A stretch of DNA of 34,056 bases from NCBI GenBank assembly GCA_009694735.1, contig SHUG01000016.1, forward strand, positions 1-34,056. Reading direction: 5' to 3'. The stretch is from Acidobacteriota bacterium. GTDB lineage: Bacteria; Acidobacteriota; Vicinamibacteria; Vicinamibacterales; UBA2999. The notes below the pieces were generated by a model. The model did no database searches, was not told the origin of the DNA, and saw nothing but the letters and a program-made list of their open reading frames with translations. The translations under genes and the position numbers were made by a program. Below are positions 7,308-15,835 of the stretch, in pieces. Position 1 is the stretch's first letter. Every line of letters starts with the position of its first letter.

Positions 7308-7742
7308 GTGACTGAGGGCGTTTGGATTCCGCTGGCCGGCGCACTGGCCGCCGCCATCGTGGCCCTCGTCGTGTTCTTCTGGCGGAAGGGCCAGCCGTTC
7401 GCCGAGGGCGACGTGTTTCGCGCCAGCCGGTGGTCACGGGGCAACCGGTGGTTCCCGACCCAGGTGTCGGTCACGCCGACCGCGGTGGTGCACTACACAC
7501 CGGAACTGGTCGGCCGCAAAGAACACTCGATCCATATGGCGCATGTGGCGTCGGTCAGCATTGATACCAACTTGTTCTTCTCCAACGTGCTCATTGAAAC
7601 GACCGGCGGCACGACGCCGGTGGCGTGCCATGGGCATCGCCAGGCCGACGCGATCCGCATGAAGCAACTGATCGAGCAATACCAGACGCAGTACTACCGT
7701 TCCGCCGGTGCGCCCCCTGCCGCCGAGGTGTCGCGTGGATGA
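7308..7742 (+). CDS. Small membrane-anchored protein with PH-like domain
   Basis: A 144-residue protein starting at GTG. Residues about 6-25 form one hydrophobic helix (WIPLAGALAAAIVALVVFFW), after which RKGQPFAEGDVFRASRW begins a soluble domain of alternating beta strands (FPTQVSVTPTAVVHYTP, HMAHVASVSIDTN, SNVLIETTGGTTPVACHG) ending in an amphipathic helix, DAIRMKQLIEQYQTQYY. This resembles bacterial PH-like domains; the likeness is structural impression, not a confirmed match. Its last bases overlap the start of the downstream regulator (GTGGATGA), so both are probably made together. It could act as a membrane anchor or sensor for that regulator; this is inferred only from the overlap. Confidence 0.7.
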   Translation: MTEGVWIPLAGALAAAIVALVVFFWRKGQPFAEGDVFRASRWSRGNRWFPTQVSVTPTAVVHYTPELVGRKEHSIHMAHVASVSIDTNLFFSNVLIETTGGTTPVACHGHRQADAIRMKQLIEQYQTQYYRSAGAPPAAEVSRG

Positions 7743-9087
7743 CCTCACCTTCGCCGCGCGCCGCCACAGCGCCGGCAGCAGCGGCCAGCGCGCCGAGCCG
7801 CCCGACATCGAGACCCGGTTCAAGACACTGGTGCAGTCGCCACTGCGCGCCGGCATCCTGCGCTTCCTGTCGGCCCGCCCCAACGAAAAGTTCGATACCG
7901 AAGTGATCATGCAGACGTTCGGGCGCATGCGCCAGGACGTCGAGAACTGCATTCACGAGCTGGTGGAATTCGGCGTCGTCCGCAAGGACTCCGGCGACCC
8001 GGCCACCTACGGCGCCATGCGTCCTGACGCCGAGCCAGCGGCAAAGCTGCTCGAGGTCTTCCTCGAGGGCCGCGCCTACCTCGGCATCGAGGAAGCCTCG
8101 CCCTCGGTGCAGCGCTTCCGCGAGATGATCGGGCGCGACGAGAAGATGCTGGCCATCTTCGAGTGGATCCGCACGGCGGCCAAGTCCGACATTTCGGTGC
8201 TGATCCTGGGCCCGACCGGCTCGGGCAAGGAGGTGGTCGCGCGGATGATCCACGAACTGTCGCGGCGCGGGCCCGAGAACTTCCAGGCCGTCAACTGCGC
8301 GGCGCTGCCCGATAGCCTGTTCGAATCGGAAATCTTCGGCTTCGAGAAAGGCGCGTTCACCGGCGCGCACGATCGAAAACCCGGCCGCCTCGAACTGGCC
8401 AACGGCGGCACGTTGTTCCTCGACGAAGTGGGCGACATGTCGCTGATGGCGCAAGCGAAGCTGCTGCGCGTGCTCGAAGAGCGCCGCTTCGAGCGCTTGG
8501 GCGGCAACAAGTCGATTCACGTCGACTTCCGCCTGATCTCGGCGACCAACCGCCCGCTCGACATGTTCGTGCGCGAGAGCCGCTTTCGCGAGGATCTCTA
8601 CTACCGGATCAACGCCTTCGCGATTCGCCTGCCTTCCCTGCGCGAGCGCGCGGTCGACATTCCGGTACTCGCCAACCGCTTCCTCGCGCGCTACTGCGCG
8701 GCCAACGGACTGCCGCTCGATGCCAAGCAGTTCTCATCCGAATCGCAAGACCTGCTCGCCTCGTACCACTGGCCCGGCAACATCCGCGAGCTCGAGAGCA
8801 CCGTGTCGAGAGCCGCGCTGTCGGCGCCAGGGCGATCGATTCGGGCCGCCGACATCGAGTTCCTGCATGGCCATGCGATGCCGCGAGCGGACGAGACCTC
8901 CAATCGCCTGCCGTCGCTGCGCGACTCCGAGCGAGCCCACATCATCCGCGTCCTCGAGGCGACGGAGTGGAACAAGCTCGAAGCGGCCAAGGTGCTCGAC
9001 ATCAGCCGGGGCACGCTCTACCGCAAGATCGACGAGTACGGTCTCGAGCCCGCCGTGGGCAGCGGCCGGCGCCGTGGCCGTTCCTGA
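7735..9087 (+). CDS. Sigma-54-interacting AAA+ transcriptional regulator
   Basis: A 450-residue bacterial enhancer-binding protein. It has an N-terminal winged-helix-like region (about 20-80: TRFKTLVQSPLRAGILRFLS, then VIMQTFGRMRQDVENCIHEL), a central AAA+ domain with Walker A GPTGSGKE near residue 158, the sigma-54 contact loop GAFTGA near 205, Walker B GGTLFLDEVGDM near 226, an arginine-rich SHWPGNIRELE-type sensor region (here YHWPGNIREL), and a C-terminal Fis-type helix-turn-helix (EAAKVLDISRGTLYRKIDEYGL). It should activate sigma-54 promoters. There is no phospho-receiver or GAF domain; a winged helix in that place is less usual. The GTG at 7735 overlaps the preceding gene and gives a better start than upstream ATG at 7708, which lies inside it. 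Confidence 0.88.
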   Translation: MDDLTFAARRHSAGSSGQRAEPPDIETRFKTLVQSPLRAGILRFLSARPNEKFDTEVIMQTFGRMRQDVENCIHELVEFGVVRKDSGDPATYGAMRPDAEPAAKLLEVFLEGRAYLGIEEASPSVQRFREMIGRDEKMLAIFEWIRTAAKSDISVLILGPTGSGKEVVARMIHELSRRGPENFQAVNCAALPDSLFESEIFGFEKGAFTGAHDRKPGRLELANGGTLFLDEVGDMSLMAQAKLLRVLEERRFERLGGNKSIHVDFRLISATNRPLDMFVRESRFREDLYYRINAFAIRLPSLRERAVDIPVLANRFLARYCAANGLPLDAKQFSSESQDLLASYHWPGNIRELESTVSRAALSAPGRSIRAADIEFLHGHAMPRADETSNRLPSLRDSERAHIIRVLEATEWNKLEAAKVLDISRGTLYRKIDEYGLEPAVGSGRRRGRS

Positions 9088-9148
9088 CGCCGACGGCGCG
9101 CCGAACTGCGACATACTGTCGCTTACTGTTTTATAGTCAAGAGTTGAA

Positions 9149-9220
9149 TTGTTGACATTTGCACAACAAATTGACCAGAAAAATATCCAGTAAGTGGCTT
9201 AAATAATAGACTTACTGGAT
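9149..9220. promoter_or_regulatory. AT-rich control region with two dyads before the HD-GYP gene
   Basis: The 328 bases between 9087 and 9416 hold no gene I can support, but 9120-9300 is strikingly AT-rich. TTGTTG (9149-9154) and CAACAA (9164-9169) form one dyad around a TTGACA (9152-9157). An 11-bp perfect inverted repeat follows: ATCCAGTAAGT (9185-9195) and ACTTACTGGAT (9210-9220) with a 14-base spacer. A further CTTACTG lies at 9122-9128. These look like operator sites or a stable hairpin in the leader of the c-di-GMP gene. No sigma-54 -24/-12 element with correct spacing was found. Confidence 0.6.
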
Positions 9221-9415
9221 TACATGTCTCCGGTTGCGTCCAATTCTAGAGATTTATCCTTTTTGTATGACTCTTTGGTTGTGTATGATCCGCAGGTTGT
9301 GAAGCTGTTACGCGCCCCCCAGCGCCCCGTCCACTCGTCTCGAGGCTCGAATTGGTTCGCTGCGGAAGCCATTCGATCCAAGGCGGTCTGGGGTTCAAAA
9401 GAAGAAACAGCGCAC

Positions 9416-11947
9416 ATGCGCTCCTTGCCCCTCCCTGCCCGAATCTACATCGGCGCCACCATCGCAATCGGCGCCCTGCTGGTGGTATTGCTCGGCCCGA
9501 AGTCGACATTTGCCAGTCCGCTCCTCTTCTCCGCCCTGCTCCTGACATCCGCCATTACCTCGGCCTTCAAGGTCAGCCTGCCGCTCGCCAAGAGTGGCTC
9601 GACGATGTCGGTGTCGTACGCGGTGGACTTCGCATCACTCCTCTTGCTGGGCCCCAACGAAACGATGCTCGTCGCGGTCATCAGCGCGTGGAGCCAGTGC
9701 ACCTTCCGCATGAAGGTGAGGAATCCCATCTACCGCACGCTGTTCCGCATGGCGTGCCTGGCGATCACGGTGCAGGCCGCCGGGTTCGCCTACGAAGTGC
9801 TCGGCGGCGATCCGGGAAAGCTGGCGCATGACGTTCTGGGCCTGGCCAAGCCGCTCGTCGCCGCCGGGGCGATGTACTTCGTGTTCAACACGTGCCTGAT
9901 CGCCATTGCCGTGGCGTTGGCCACGCGCCAGGCATTCGGAACGGTTTGGAACCAGAACTTCCTCTGGAGTGCTCCCAGCTACTTCGTCGGCGCGGGCGCC
10001 GCTGCCCTCGCGACCTGGGCGGTGATGACCTCGGGCGTCTACGTCTACGTCGTCCTGCTGGCCGCAGCGCCGCTTTACGTCACCTATCGCAGTTACAAGG
10101 TCTACCTCGGACGCATCGACGATGGGCGCCGGCGCGTCGAGGAGATGGCGGATCTTCACCTGGCGACCATGGAAGCGCTCGCGCTCGCCATCGACGCCAA
10201 GGACCAGACCGCGCAGTCGCACATTCGACGCGTCCAGGTTTATGCCACCGGCCTTGCGCGCGGTCTCGGCATGTCAGACACCGAGATCCAGGGCGTCAAG
10301 ACCGCAGCCCTGCTGCACGACATCGGCAAGCTCGCCGTGCCCGAGCACATTCTGTCCAAGCCCGGTCCGCTGACCCAGGAAGAGCTCCAGAAGATCCGTG
10401 TTCACCCCCAGGTGGGCGCCGAAATCATCAGCGCCGTGCCGTTCCCATACCCGGTGGCGCCGCTGATCCTCAGCCACCACGAGCGCTGGGACGGCAAGGG
10501 CTACCCGCAGGGCCTCAAGGGCGAAGAGATTCCCCTCGGCGCCCGCATCCTGTCGGTGGTCGATTACTTCGATGCCCTCACTTCGGATCGGCCGTACCAC
10601 AAGGCCATGACGCACGACGCGGCGGTCGCGCTGCTGCAGCAGGAGGCCGGACGGGCTCTCGACGCGACCGTGGTTGCCATGTTCGTGAAGATGGAAGTCG
10701 AGATGGCCGCGGCGGCGGGCACCATCGACACCGCCACGCCACGCCGCCTGTCAATCGAACCGACCAACGAGCGCGGCCGTCCGGCGGTGGGGTTCCAGCC
10801 CGAATCCACCAAGAGCAACACGGTGTTCGAAGACATCGCGCTCGCGCACCGCGAAATCTACGCCCTCTGCGAGATCGCCCAGACCATGGGCACCAGCCTC
10901 GGTGTCTCTGACACGATGGCGCTGATTTCGTCGAAACTCACGAACCTGGTGCCGTTCTCGTCATGCGCGCTGTTCCTGTTCGACGAGGAAGTCGACACGC
11001 TCCGCTGCCGCTTCGCCACCGGCGTCGAGGCCGAGGCGATTGGCACCATGTCGGTGCGCGCCGGCCAGGGACTCACCGGCTGGGTGGCCCGCAACCGCCG
11101 TCCGCTGGTCAACGCGCGGCCGAGCGCGGAATTCGAGGCCGCCGGGCTGACCGCGGTCGCCACCACGCTGCAATCGGCGCTGGTCACGCCGCTGGTGTTC
11201 AGCGATCGCTTCATCGGCACGCTGGTGGTCTACTCGACCCAGGCGGACTTCTACACCGACGATCATCGCCGCCTGCTCGATCGCGTCAGCGAGCAGGCCT
11301 CGGCGGTAATCCACAACTCGATCGTGTTCGAGCAGACGCAGGAAGACTCGCTGACTGACCCGCTCACGGGCCTGCCCAACACCCGCTTCATGTTCATGCA
11401 CCTGACGCGCGAGCTGGCGCGGGCCGAACGCCTGAAGGCCGAAGTGGCGCTGCTGGTCATGGACCTCGACAACTTCAAGGCAATCAACGACAGCCACGGC
11501 CACCACATCGGCGACCGCGTGCTGCGCGAAGTGGCCACCGTGCTGCGCTCCGCGATTCGCCCATACGACATCTGCGTGCGCTACGCCGGTGACGAGTTCA
11601 TCGTGGTGCTGTCCGGCTGCGGCGCGGAGGAAGCGGACCGCAAGCGGCTCGAGTTGCAGCGCACCGTGGACGATGTGCTGTTCGAGGCCCGTCCGGGCCG
11701 CCGGCTGCCGCTCGCGATCAGCGTCGGCGCCGCCATCTACCCGCAAGACGGCGAGAGCTACGAAGCGCTGCTGGTCACGGCCGACAGCCGCATGTATCGC
11801 GATAAGTCACGACGCAAGCAGCGCGTGCAGGTGCAGCCGGCCGCGACCGGCACCGACGGCCTCCCGGCGGTGAACGTGCCGTTGCAGCCGGTGATCACCG
11901 AAATCACCGAGATCGACATTCAGCGGGCAGGCTTTGGGGTGCTGTAG
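9416..11947 (+). CDS. Membrane c-di-GMP turnover protein: HD-GYP, GAF and GGDEF domains
   Basis: An 843-residue protein with about seven N-terminal membrane helices (residues 5-225), an HD-GYP phosphodiesterase domain (HDIGK near 300, LSHHERWDGKGYP ending near 363), a GAF sensor domain (about 480-630) and a C-terminal GGDEF cyclase domain (about 645-800). The cyclase signature is AGDEF near 723, a variant seen in active cyclases. Making and breaking activities in one polypeptide suggests signal-controlled switching, with the GAF domain between them. An in-frame extension to an ATG at 9224 exists, but its base composition and sequence do not resemble the rest, and it follows a dyad directly; the ATG at 9416, just before the first membrane helix, is preferred. 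It faces the oxidoreductase gene end to end. Confidence 0.88.
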   Translation: MRSLPLPARIYIGATIAIGALLVVLLGPKSTFASPLLFSALLLTSAITSAFKVSLPLAKSGSTMSVSYAVDFASLLLLGPNETMLVAVISAWSQCTFRMKVRNPIYRTLFRMACLAITVQAAGFAYEVLGGDPGKLAHDVLGLAKPLVAAGAMYFVFNTCLIAIAVALATRQAFGTVWNQNFLWSAPSYFVGAGAAALATWAVMTSGVYVYVVLLAAAPLYVTYRSYKVYLGRIDDGRRRVEEMADLHLATMEALALAIDAKDQTAQSHIRRVQVYATGLARGLGMSDTEIQGVKTAALLHDIGKLAVPEHILSKPGPLTQEELQKIRVHPQVGAEIISAVPFPYPVAPLILSHHERWDGKGYPQGLKGEEIPLGARILSVVDYFDALTSDRPYHKAMTHDAAVALLQQEAGRALDATVVAMFVKMEVEMAAAAGTIDTATPRRLSIEPTNERGRPAVGFQPESTKSNTVFEDIALAHREIYALCEIAQTMGTSLGVSDTMALISSKLTNLVPFSSCALFLFDEEVDTLRCRFATGVEAEAIGTMSVRAGQGLTGWVARNRRPLVNARPSAEFEAAGLTAVATTLQSALVTPLVFSDRFIGTLVVYSTQADFYTDDHRRLLDRVSEQASAVIHNSIVFEQTQEDSLTDPLTGLPNTRFMFMHLTRELARAERLKAEVALLVMDLDNFKAINDSHGHHIGDRVLREVATVLRSAIRPYDICVRYAGDEFIVVLSGCGAEEADRKRLELQRTVDDVLFEARPGRRLPLAISVGAAIYPQDGESYEALLVTADSRMYRDKSRRKQRVQVQPAATGTDGLPAVNVPLQPVITEITEIDIQRAGFGVL

Positions 11948-11950
11948 AGC

Positions 11951-11966
11951 GGGGATCAGGGATCAG
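11951..11966 (-). repeat. Two copies of the TGATCCC heptamer at the oxidoreductase stop codon
   Basis: On the minus strand the stop codon TGA is the first part of TGATCCC, followed by another TGATCCC and C. The same heptamer forms an eight-copy array at the other end of this gene (12679-12734). Confidence 0.8.
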
Positions 11967-12667
11967 TAGTGGTCGGTGAGAATGCTGGCCTCATTCACTC
12001 CCAGTTGCCGCAACAATCCGCGAGCATCGTCCACCAGTTGCGGCGGACCGCAAATCAAGCAGTGCGCGTCTAACGACGGCAACGCCAATCGCAGGAGGTC
12101 TTCCTGAATGCGTCCGCGTCGGCCGTCCCAGGAGCCCGCGGCGGCGCGCGTTGCCGTGAAGTGCGCGGTGATGCGACCGGCCTGGGCCATGGCATCGAGT
12201 TCGGTCCGATAGGCAAACTCTTCTGGAGATCGCGCGCTGTAGACCAGCGCAATGGCCGGCACAGAGGGCCGCGACAGCCGGTCCATCAACATCGATCGCA
12301 ATGGGGCGATGCCGGTTCCGCCCGCAATAAACAGCAAGGGCTTGTGCTCCGCCGCCGCCGGCACGGCAAAGGTGCCGAAGGGGCCCTCGAAGTCAATCAG
12401 GGTTCCCGGTGCCGCGAGTTCGAGGTGAGGGTCAAGGGCGCTGCTGTCGTCGACTTGCGCGAGTAACTGGAGGACGCCGGTCTTCGTCACCTCCCATGGT
12501 GCGGAAGCGATCGAGTATGGCTTCCGGAGAGGAGAGCCGTGCAACCCCACCATCACGGCCTGGCCCGCCACAAATGTGAACACGCCGTCAGCGATGCCGA
12601 GCTGAATATGTCGGGTTCGCGGCGTGGCCTTGGTAACGTGACGAACGGCGACGCTGATGAGTGGCAC
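11963..12667 (-). CDS. Ferredoxin-NADP reductase-like flavoprotein
   Basis: A 234-residue protein with the two-domain FNR layout. The FAD-binding barrel contains RKPYSIASAPWE (the RxYS flavin motif, near residue 48). The NAD(P) domain has FIAGGTGIAPLRSML near 113 and ends with HCLICGPPQLVDDA, the CGPP motif near 205. No 2Fe-2S domain is attached, so it would pass electrons between NAD(P)H and a separate carrier such as ferredoxin, or act as the reductase of an oxygenase; the partner is not in this window. Its neighbour fabI is on the same strand 66 bases upstream, separated mainly by a heptamer repeat array. Start ATG at 12667 begins the first barrel strand; no strong ribosome site is visible. 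Confidence 0.85.
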   Translation of the reverse strand: MPLISVAVRHVTKATPRTRHIQLGIADGVFTFVAGQAVMVGLHGSPLRKPYSIASAPWEVTKTGVLQLLAQVDDSSALDPHLELAAPGTLIDFEGPFGTFAVPAAAEHKPLLFIAGGTGIAPLRSMLMDRLSRPSVPAIALVYSARSPEEFAYRTELDAMAQAGRITAHFTATRAAAGSWDGRRGRIQEDLLRLALPSLDAHCLICGPPQLVDDARGLLRQLGVNEASILTDHY

Positions 12668-12678
12668 GGAGGTAGGTA

Positions 12679-12735
12679 TGATCCCTGATCCCTGATCCCT
12701 GATCCCTGATCCCTGATCCCTGATCCCTGATCCCT
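12679..12735. repeat. Tandem heptamer array, eight TGATCCC units
   Basis: Eight perfect 7-base units fill nearly the whole gap between fabI and the oxidoreductase gene, and the last unit supplies the first base of the fabI stop codon (12736-12734, TAG). Perfect identity of units points to recent slippage expansion. The array may vary in copy number between strains. Confidence 0.95.
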
Positions 12736-13506
12736 ACATCCCGATCACGTGAAATCCTGCGTCCACCATCAGGACTTCGCCGGTAATGCCGCGTCCCGCG
12801 TTGCCCAGCAGGAACGCTGCCGCGTCGCCCACTTCGGATGTTTCGATCGCCCGGCGCAAGGGCGCCTTCTCGCGCACCACACCGAGGATCGCGGAGAAAC
12901 CGCCGATGCCCGCCGCCGCGAGGGTCTTGACCGGCCCCGCGGAAATGGCGTTGACGCGGATGTTCTGGGGTCCCAGATCCGCCGCCAGATAGCGCACCGA
13001 CGATTCGAGGGCGGCCTTCGCGACCCCCATGACGTTGTAGTTGGGGAACACCCGGTCGCTGCCGAGGAACGTCAGCGTCAGCACGCTGCCGCCGCCGCGC
13101 GCCGCCATCAGCGGCTGGGCGCCGCGCGTCAGCGCAATCAGCGAATAGGCGCTGATGTCGAGCGCCTGCCTAAATCCTTCGCGCGACGTCTTCAGGAACC
13201 CGCCGGTGATTTCGTCACGCGACGCGAACGCCGCGCCATGCACCAGGAAATCCAGCCCGCCATGCTCCTGCTCGATCTGCGCGAACACCGCCGCGATCTG
13301 CTGGTCGTCCCCCACATCGCAGGGCAACACCGTCGGTCGCGGATCCAACGTGGCGGCCAGTTCGCTGACATGCTCCTCAAAGCGGCCCTGATAGGTGAGG
13401 ATGAGCTTGGCGCCCGCGTTCGCGGTGGCCTGCGCGATGGCCCAGGCGAGCGAACGATGGTTGGCGACGCCGACGATGAGTCCAACCTTGCCGGTGAAGT
13501 CGGCCA

Positions 13507-13507
<1 letters not shown>
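12734..13507 (-). CDS. fabI: Enoyl-[acyl-carrier-protein] reductase (NADH), FabI type
   Basis: A 257-residue short-chain dehydrogenase/reductase that performs the last reduction of fatty-acid chain elongation. N-terminal GLIVGVANHRSLAWAIA is the FabI-type cofactor loop, CDVGDDQQI follows the second beta strand, and the active-site pair Tyr-x6-Lys is in YNVMGVAKAALE (about 154-161). IRVNAISAGPVKTLAAAGI matches the FabI substrate-binding loop, and GEVLMVDAGFHV is the C-terminal strand. The ATG at 13507 shares one base with the stop of the upstream gene (TGATG), so translation is coupled. FabI is the classical target of triclosan and isoniazid-like inhibitors in other bacteria. Confidence 0.93.
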
Positions 13508-14259
<752 letters not shown>

Positions 14260-14434
14260 GCAACTCCCCCGAAAACCCGATCGGCTTCCCGCCAAGCCGC
14301 ATCGGTACTGGTCTTCTACTGCTTCGAACCGTTGGTCCACGGGCCGCGAACACGAGAGCGGCCGAGGGTCGTGTTGAGTGCGGGAAGCGCCTGTTCGGTC
14401 GGTAGACCGCAGGGCGCAGGGCATTCGCAATATA

Positions 14435-15823
14435 TCAGAGGCCCGTGCCCTGGGCAAGCCACGAACGCAGATTGACCAGCGCTGCCGCCACGGCATCTGG
14501 ATGGGTCGATTGTGGTGTCCTCCTGGCGCGGACCGAGGCGGCCGCCGTCACCCGGTCCTTGACATCGTCGCCAAACAGGCCGCTCGACTGGCGCCATTCG
14601 GCCAGTGACAGCGCCTCGAAGTCGCGGCCTTCCGACAGCAGCTTGCGAACCATGGCGCCAACCACTTCATGCGATTGGCGGAACGGCATGCCGCGCGACA
14701 CCAGGTAGTCAGCCACGTCGGTGGCAAGGAGCAACCCTGACGCCGCTTTCCCGGTGCGCTCCGGATGGAGTCCGAGCTTGCCAATCACCGCCGCCGTCGC
14801 CGCCAGCGACACCGCTAGCGTGTCTTCCGAATCGAACAGCGGCTCTTTGTCTTCCTGAAGGTCCTTGTTATAGCCAGTCGGCAGTCCCTTCATGGTGATC
14901 AGAAAGCCGGTCAGGTGACCAATGACGCGGCCCGACTTGCCCCGGACCAGCTCCAGCGGATCCGGGTTCTTCTTCTGCGGCATCATGCTGCTGCCGGTGG
15001 CCGACGAATCGGCCAGTTCGAAGAACCCGAATTCCTCGCCGGTCATCAGGATGAAGTCCTCGGCGATGCGCGACAAGTGCACCATCGACAGCGAGACGGC
15101 GTGCAGGAAGCTGACGGCGAAGTCGCGGTCGGACGAGGCGTCCATGCTGTTCGGCACGACGCGCGCGAAGCCGAGCCGTGCGGCGAGGGCGGCGGTGTCA
15201 ACCGCGTAGCCGGTGCCGGCAATCGCGCCAGACCCCAGTGGCAGCGCGTTGGCCTCTTCGCGCGCGATCTCGAGACGATGATGGTCGCGGCGCAAGGCGG
15301 CGGCGTGGCTCAGAAGAAAGTGCGACACCAGCACCGGCATGGCGCGGCGCATGTGGGTGTAGGACGGCATCAGCGCGTCGCCGGCCCGCTCAGCCTGGTC
15401 GGCAAACGCGGTGATCGCGGCCCGCAGCTTCTGCTGCAGCAGCGGAATGCGGCGGCGAAGATACAGGCGCAGGTCGAGCGACACCTGCTCGTTACGCGAA
15501 CGGCCGGTATGCAGGCGCCGGCCAGCATCGCCAACGCGGGTCACGAGCTGACGCTCGACGAAGCTGTGCACGTCTTCGTCGTCGCCGGTCACCCACGCCG
15601 GATCCTTCCGACCCTGTTCGAGAATGGCCGTGAGGGCCTCGGCGATCGACCGTGCGTCGGCGGCATCGAGCACCCCGGCGTGCGCCAGCGCCTCTGCCCA
15701 CGCCAGGCTCCCGGTGACATCGTCTTCGAAGAGCCGGCGATCGAAGAGAAACGACACACCAAAATCAAACGCCGCGGGATCGGGAGCGGAGTCAAAGCGG
15801 CCAGACCAGAGGTGTTGGGACAT
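14435..15823 (-). CDS. argH: Argininosuccinate lyase
   Basis: A 462-residue enzyme cleaving argininosuccinate to arginine and fumarate, the last step of arginine synthesis. The fumarase/aspartase signature GSSMMPQKKNPDPLE is intact near residue 280, TGRSRNEQVSLDLRLYLR near 105 and YTHMRRAMPV near 155 (usually YTHLQ-AQP) mark other active-site segments. The length matches the family. It follows argG with only 12 bases between, in the leftward unit argR-argG-argH, so it should share the control region at 17344-17490. Start ATG at 15823 is at the expected MSQHLWSGRFD. The 175 bases between argH and the next gene show no clear terminator. Confidence 0.96.
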   Translation of the reverse strand: MSQHLWSGRFDSAPDPAAFDFGVSFLFDRRLFEDDVTGSLAWAEALAHAGVLDAADARSIAEALTAILEQGRKDPAWVTGDDEDVHSFVERQLVTRVGDAGRRLHTGRSRNEQVSLDLRLYLRRRIPLLQQKLRAAITAFADQAERAGDALMPSYTHMRRAMPVLVSHFLLSHAAALRRDHHRLEIAREEANALPLGSGAIAGTGYAVDTAALAARLGFARVVPNSMDASSDRDFAVSFLHAVSLSMVHLSRIAEDFILMTGEEFGFFELADSSATGSSMMPQKKNPDPLELVRGKSGRVIGHLTGFLITMKGLPTGYNKDLQEDKEPLFDSEDTLAVSLAATAAVIGKLGLHPERTGKAASGLLLATDVADYLVSRGMPFRQSHEVVGAMVRKLLSEGRDFEALSLAEWRQSSGLFGDDVKDRVTAAASVRARRTPQSTHPDAVAAALVNLRSWLAQGTGL

Positions 15824-15835
15824 CGGCGTTAAGGG

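Noticed and set aside
9149-9170. Sigma-54 promoter before the HD-GYP gene
   Set aside because: TTGCA is present but no GG element lies at the needed distance upstream.
9224-9415. Longer N-terminus for the HD-GYP protein
   Set aside because: The extra 64 residues are AT-rich at DNA level, precede the first membrane helix and follow a dyad; more likely leader sequence.
12679-12735. CRISPR array
   Set aside because: Seven-base units without spacers are a simple tandem repeat, and no cas genes are present.
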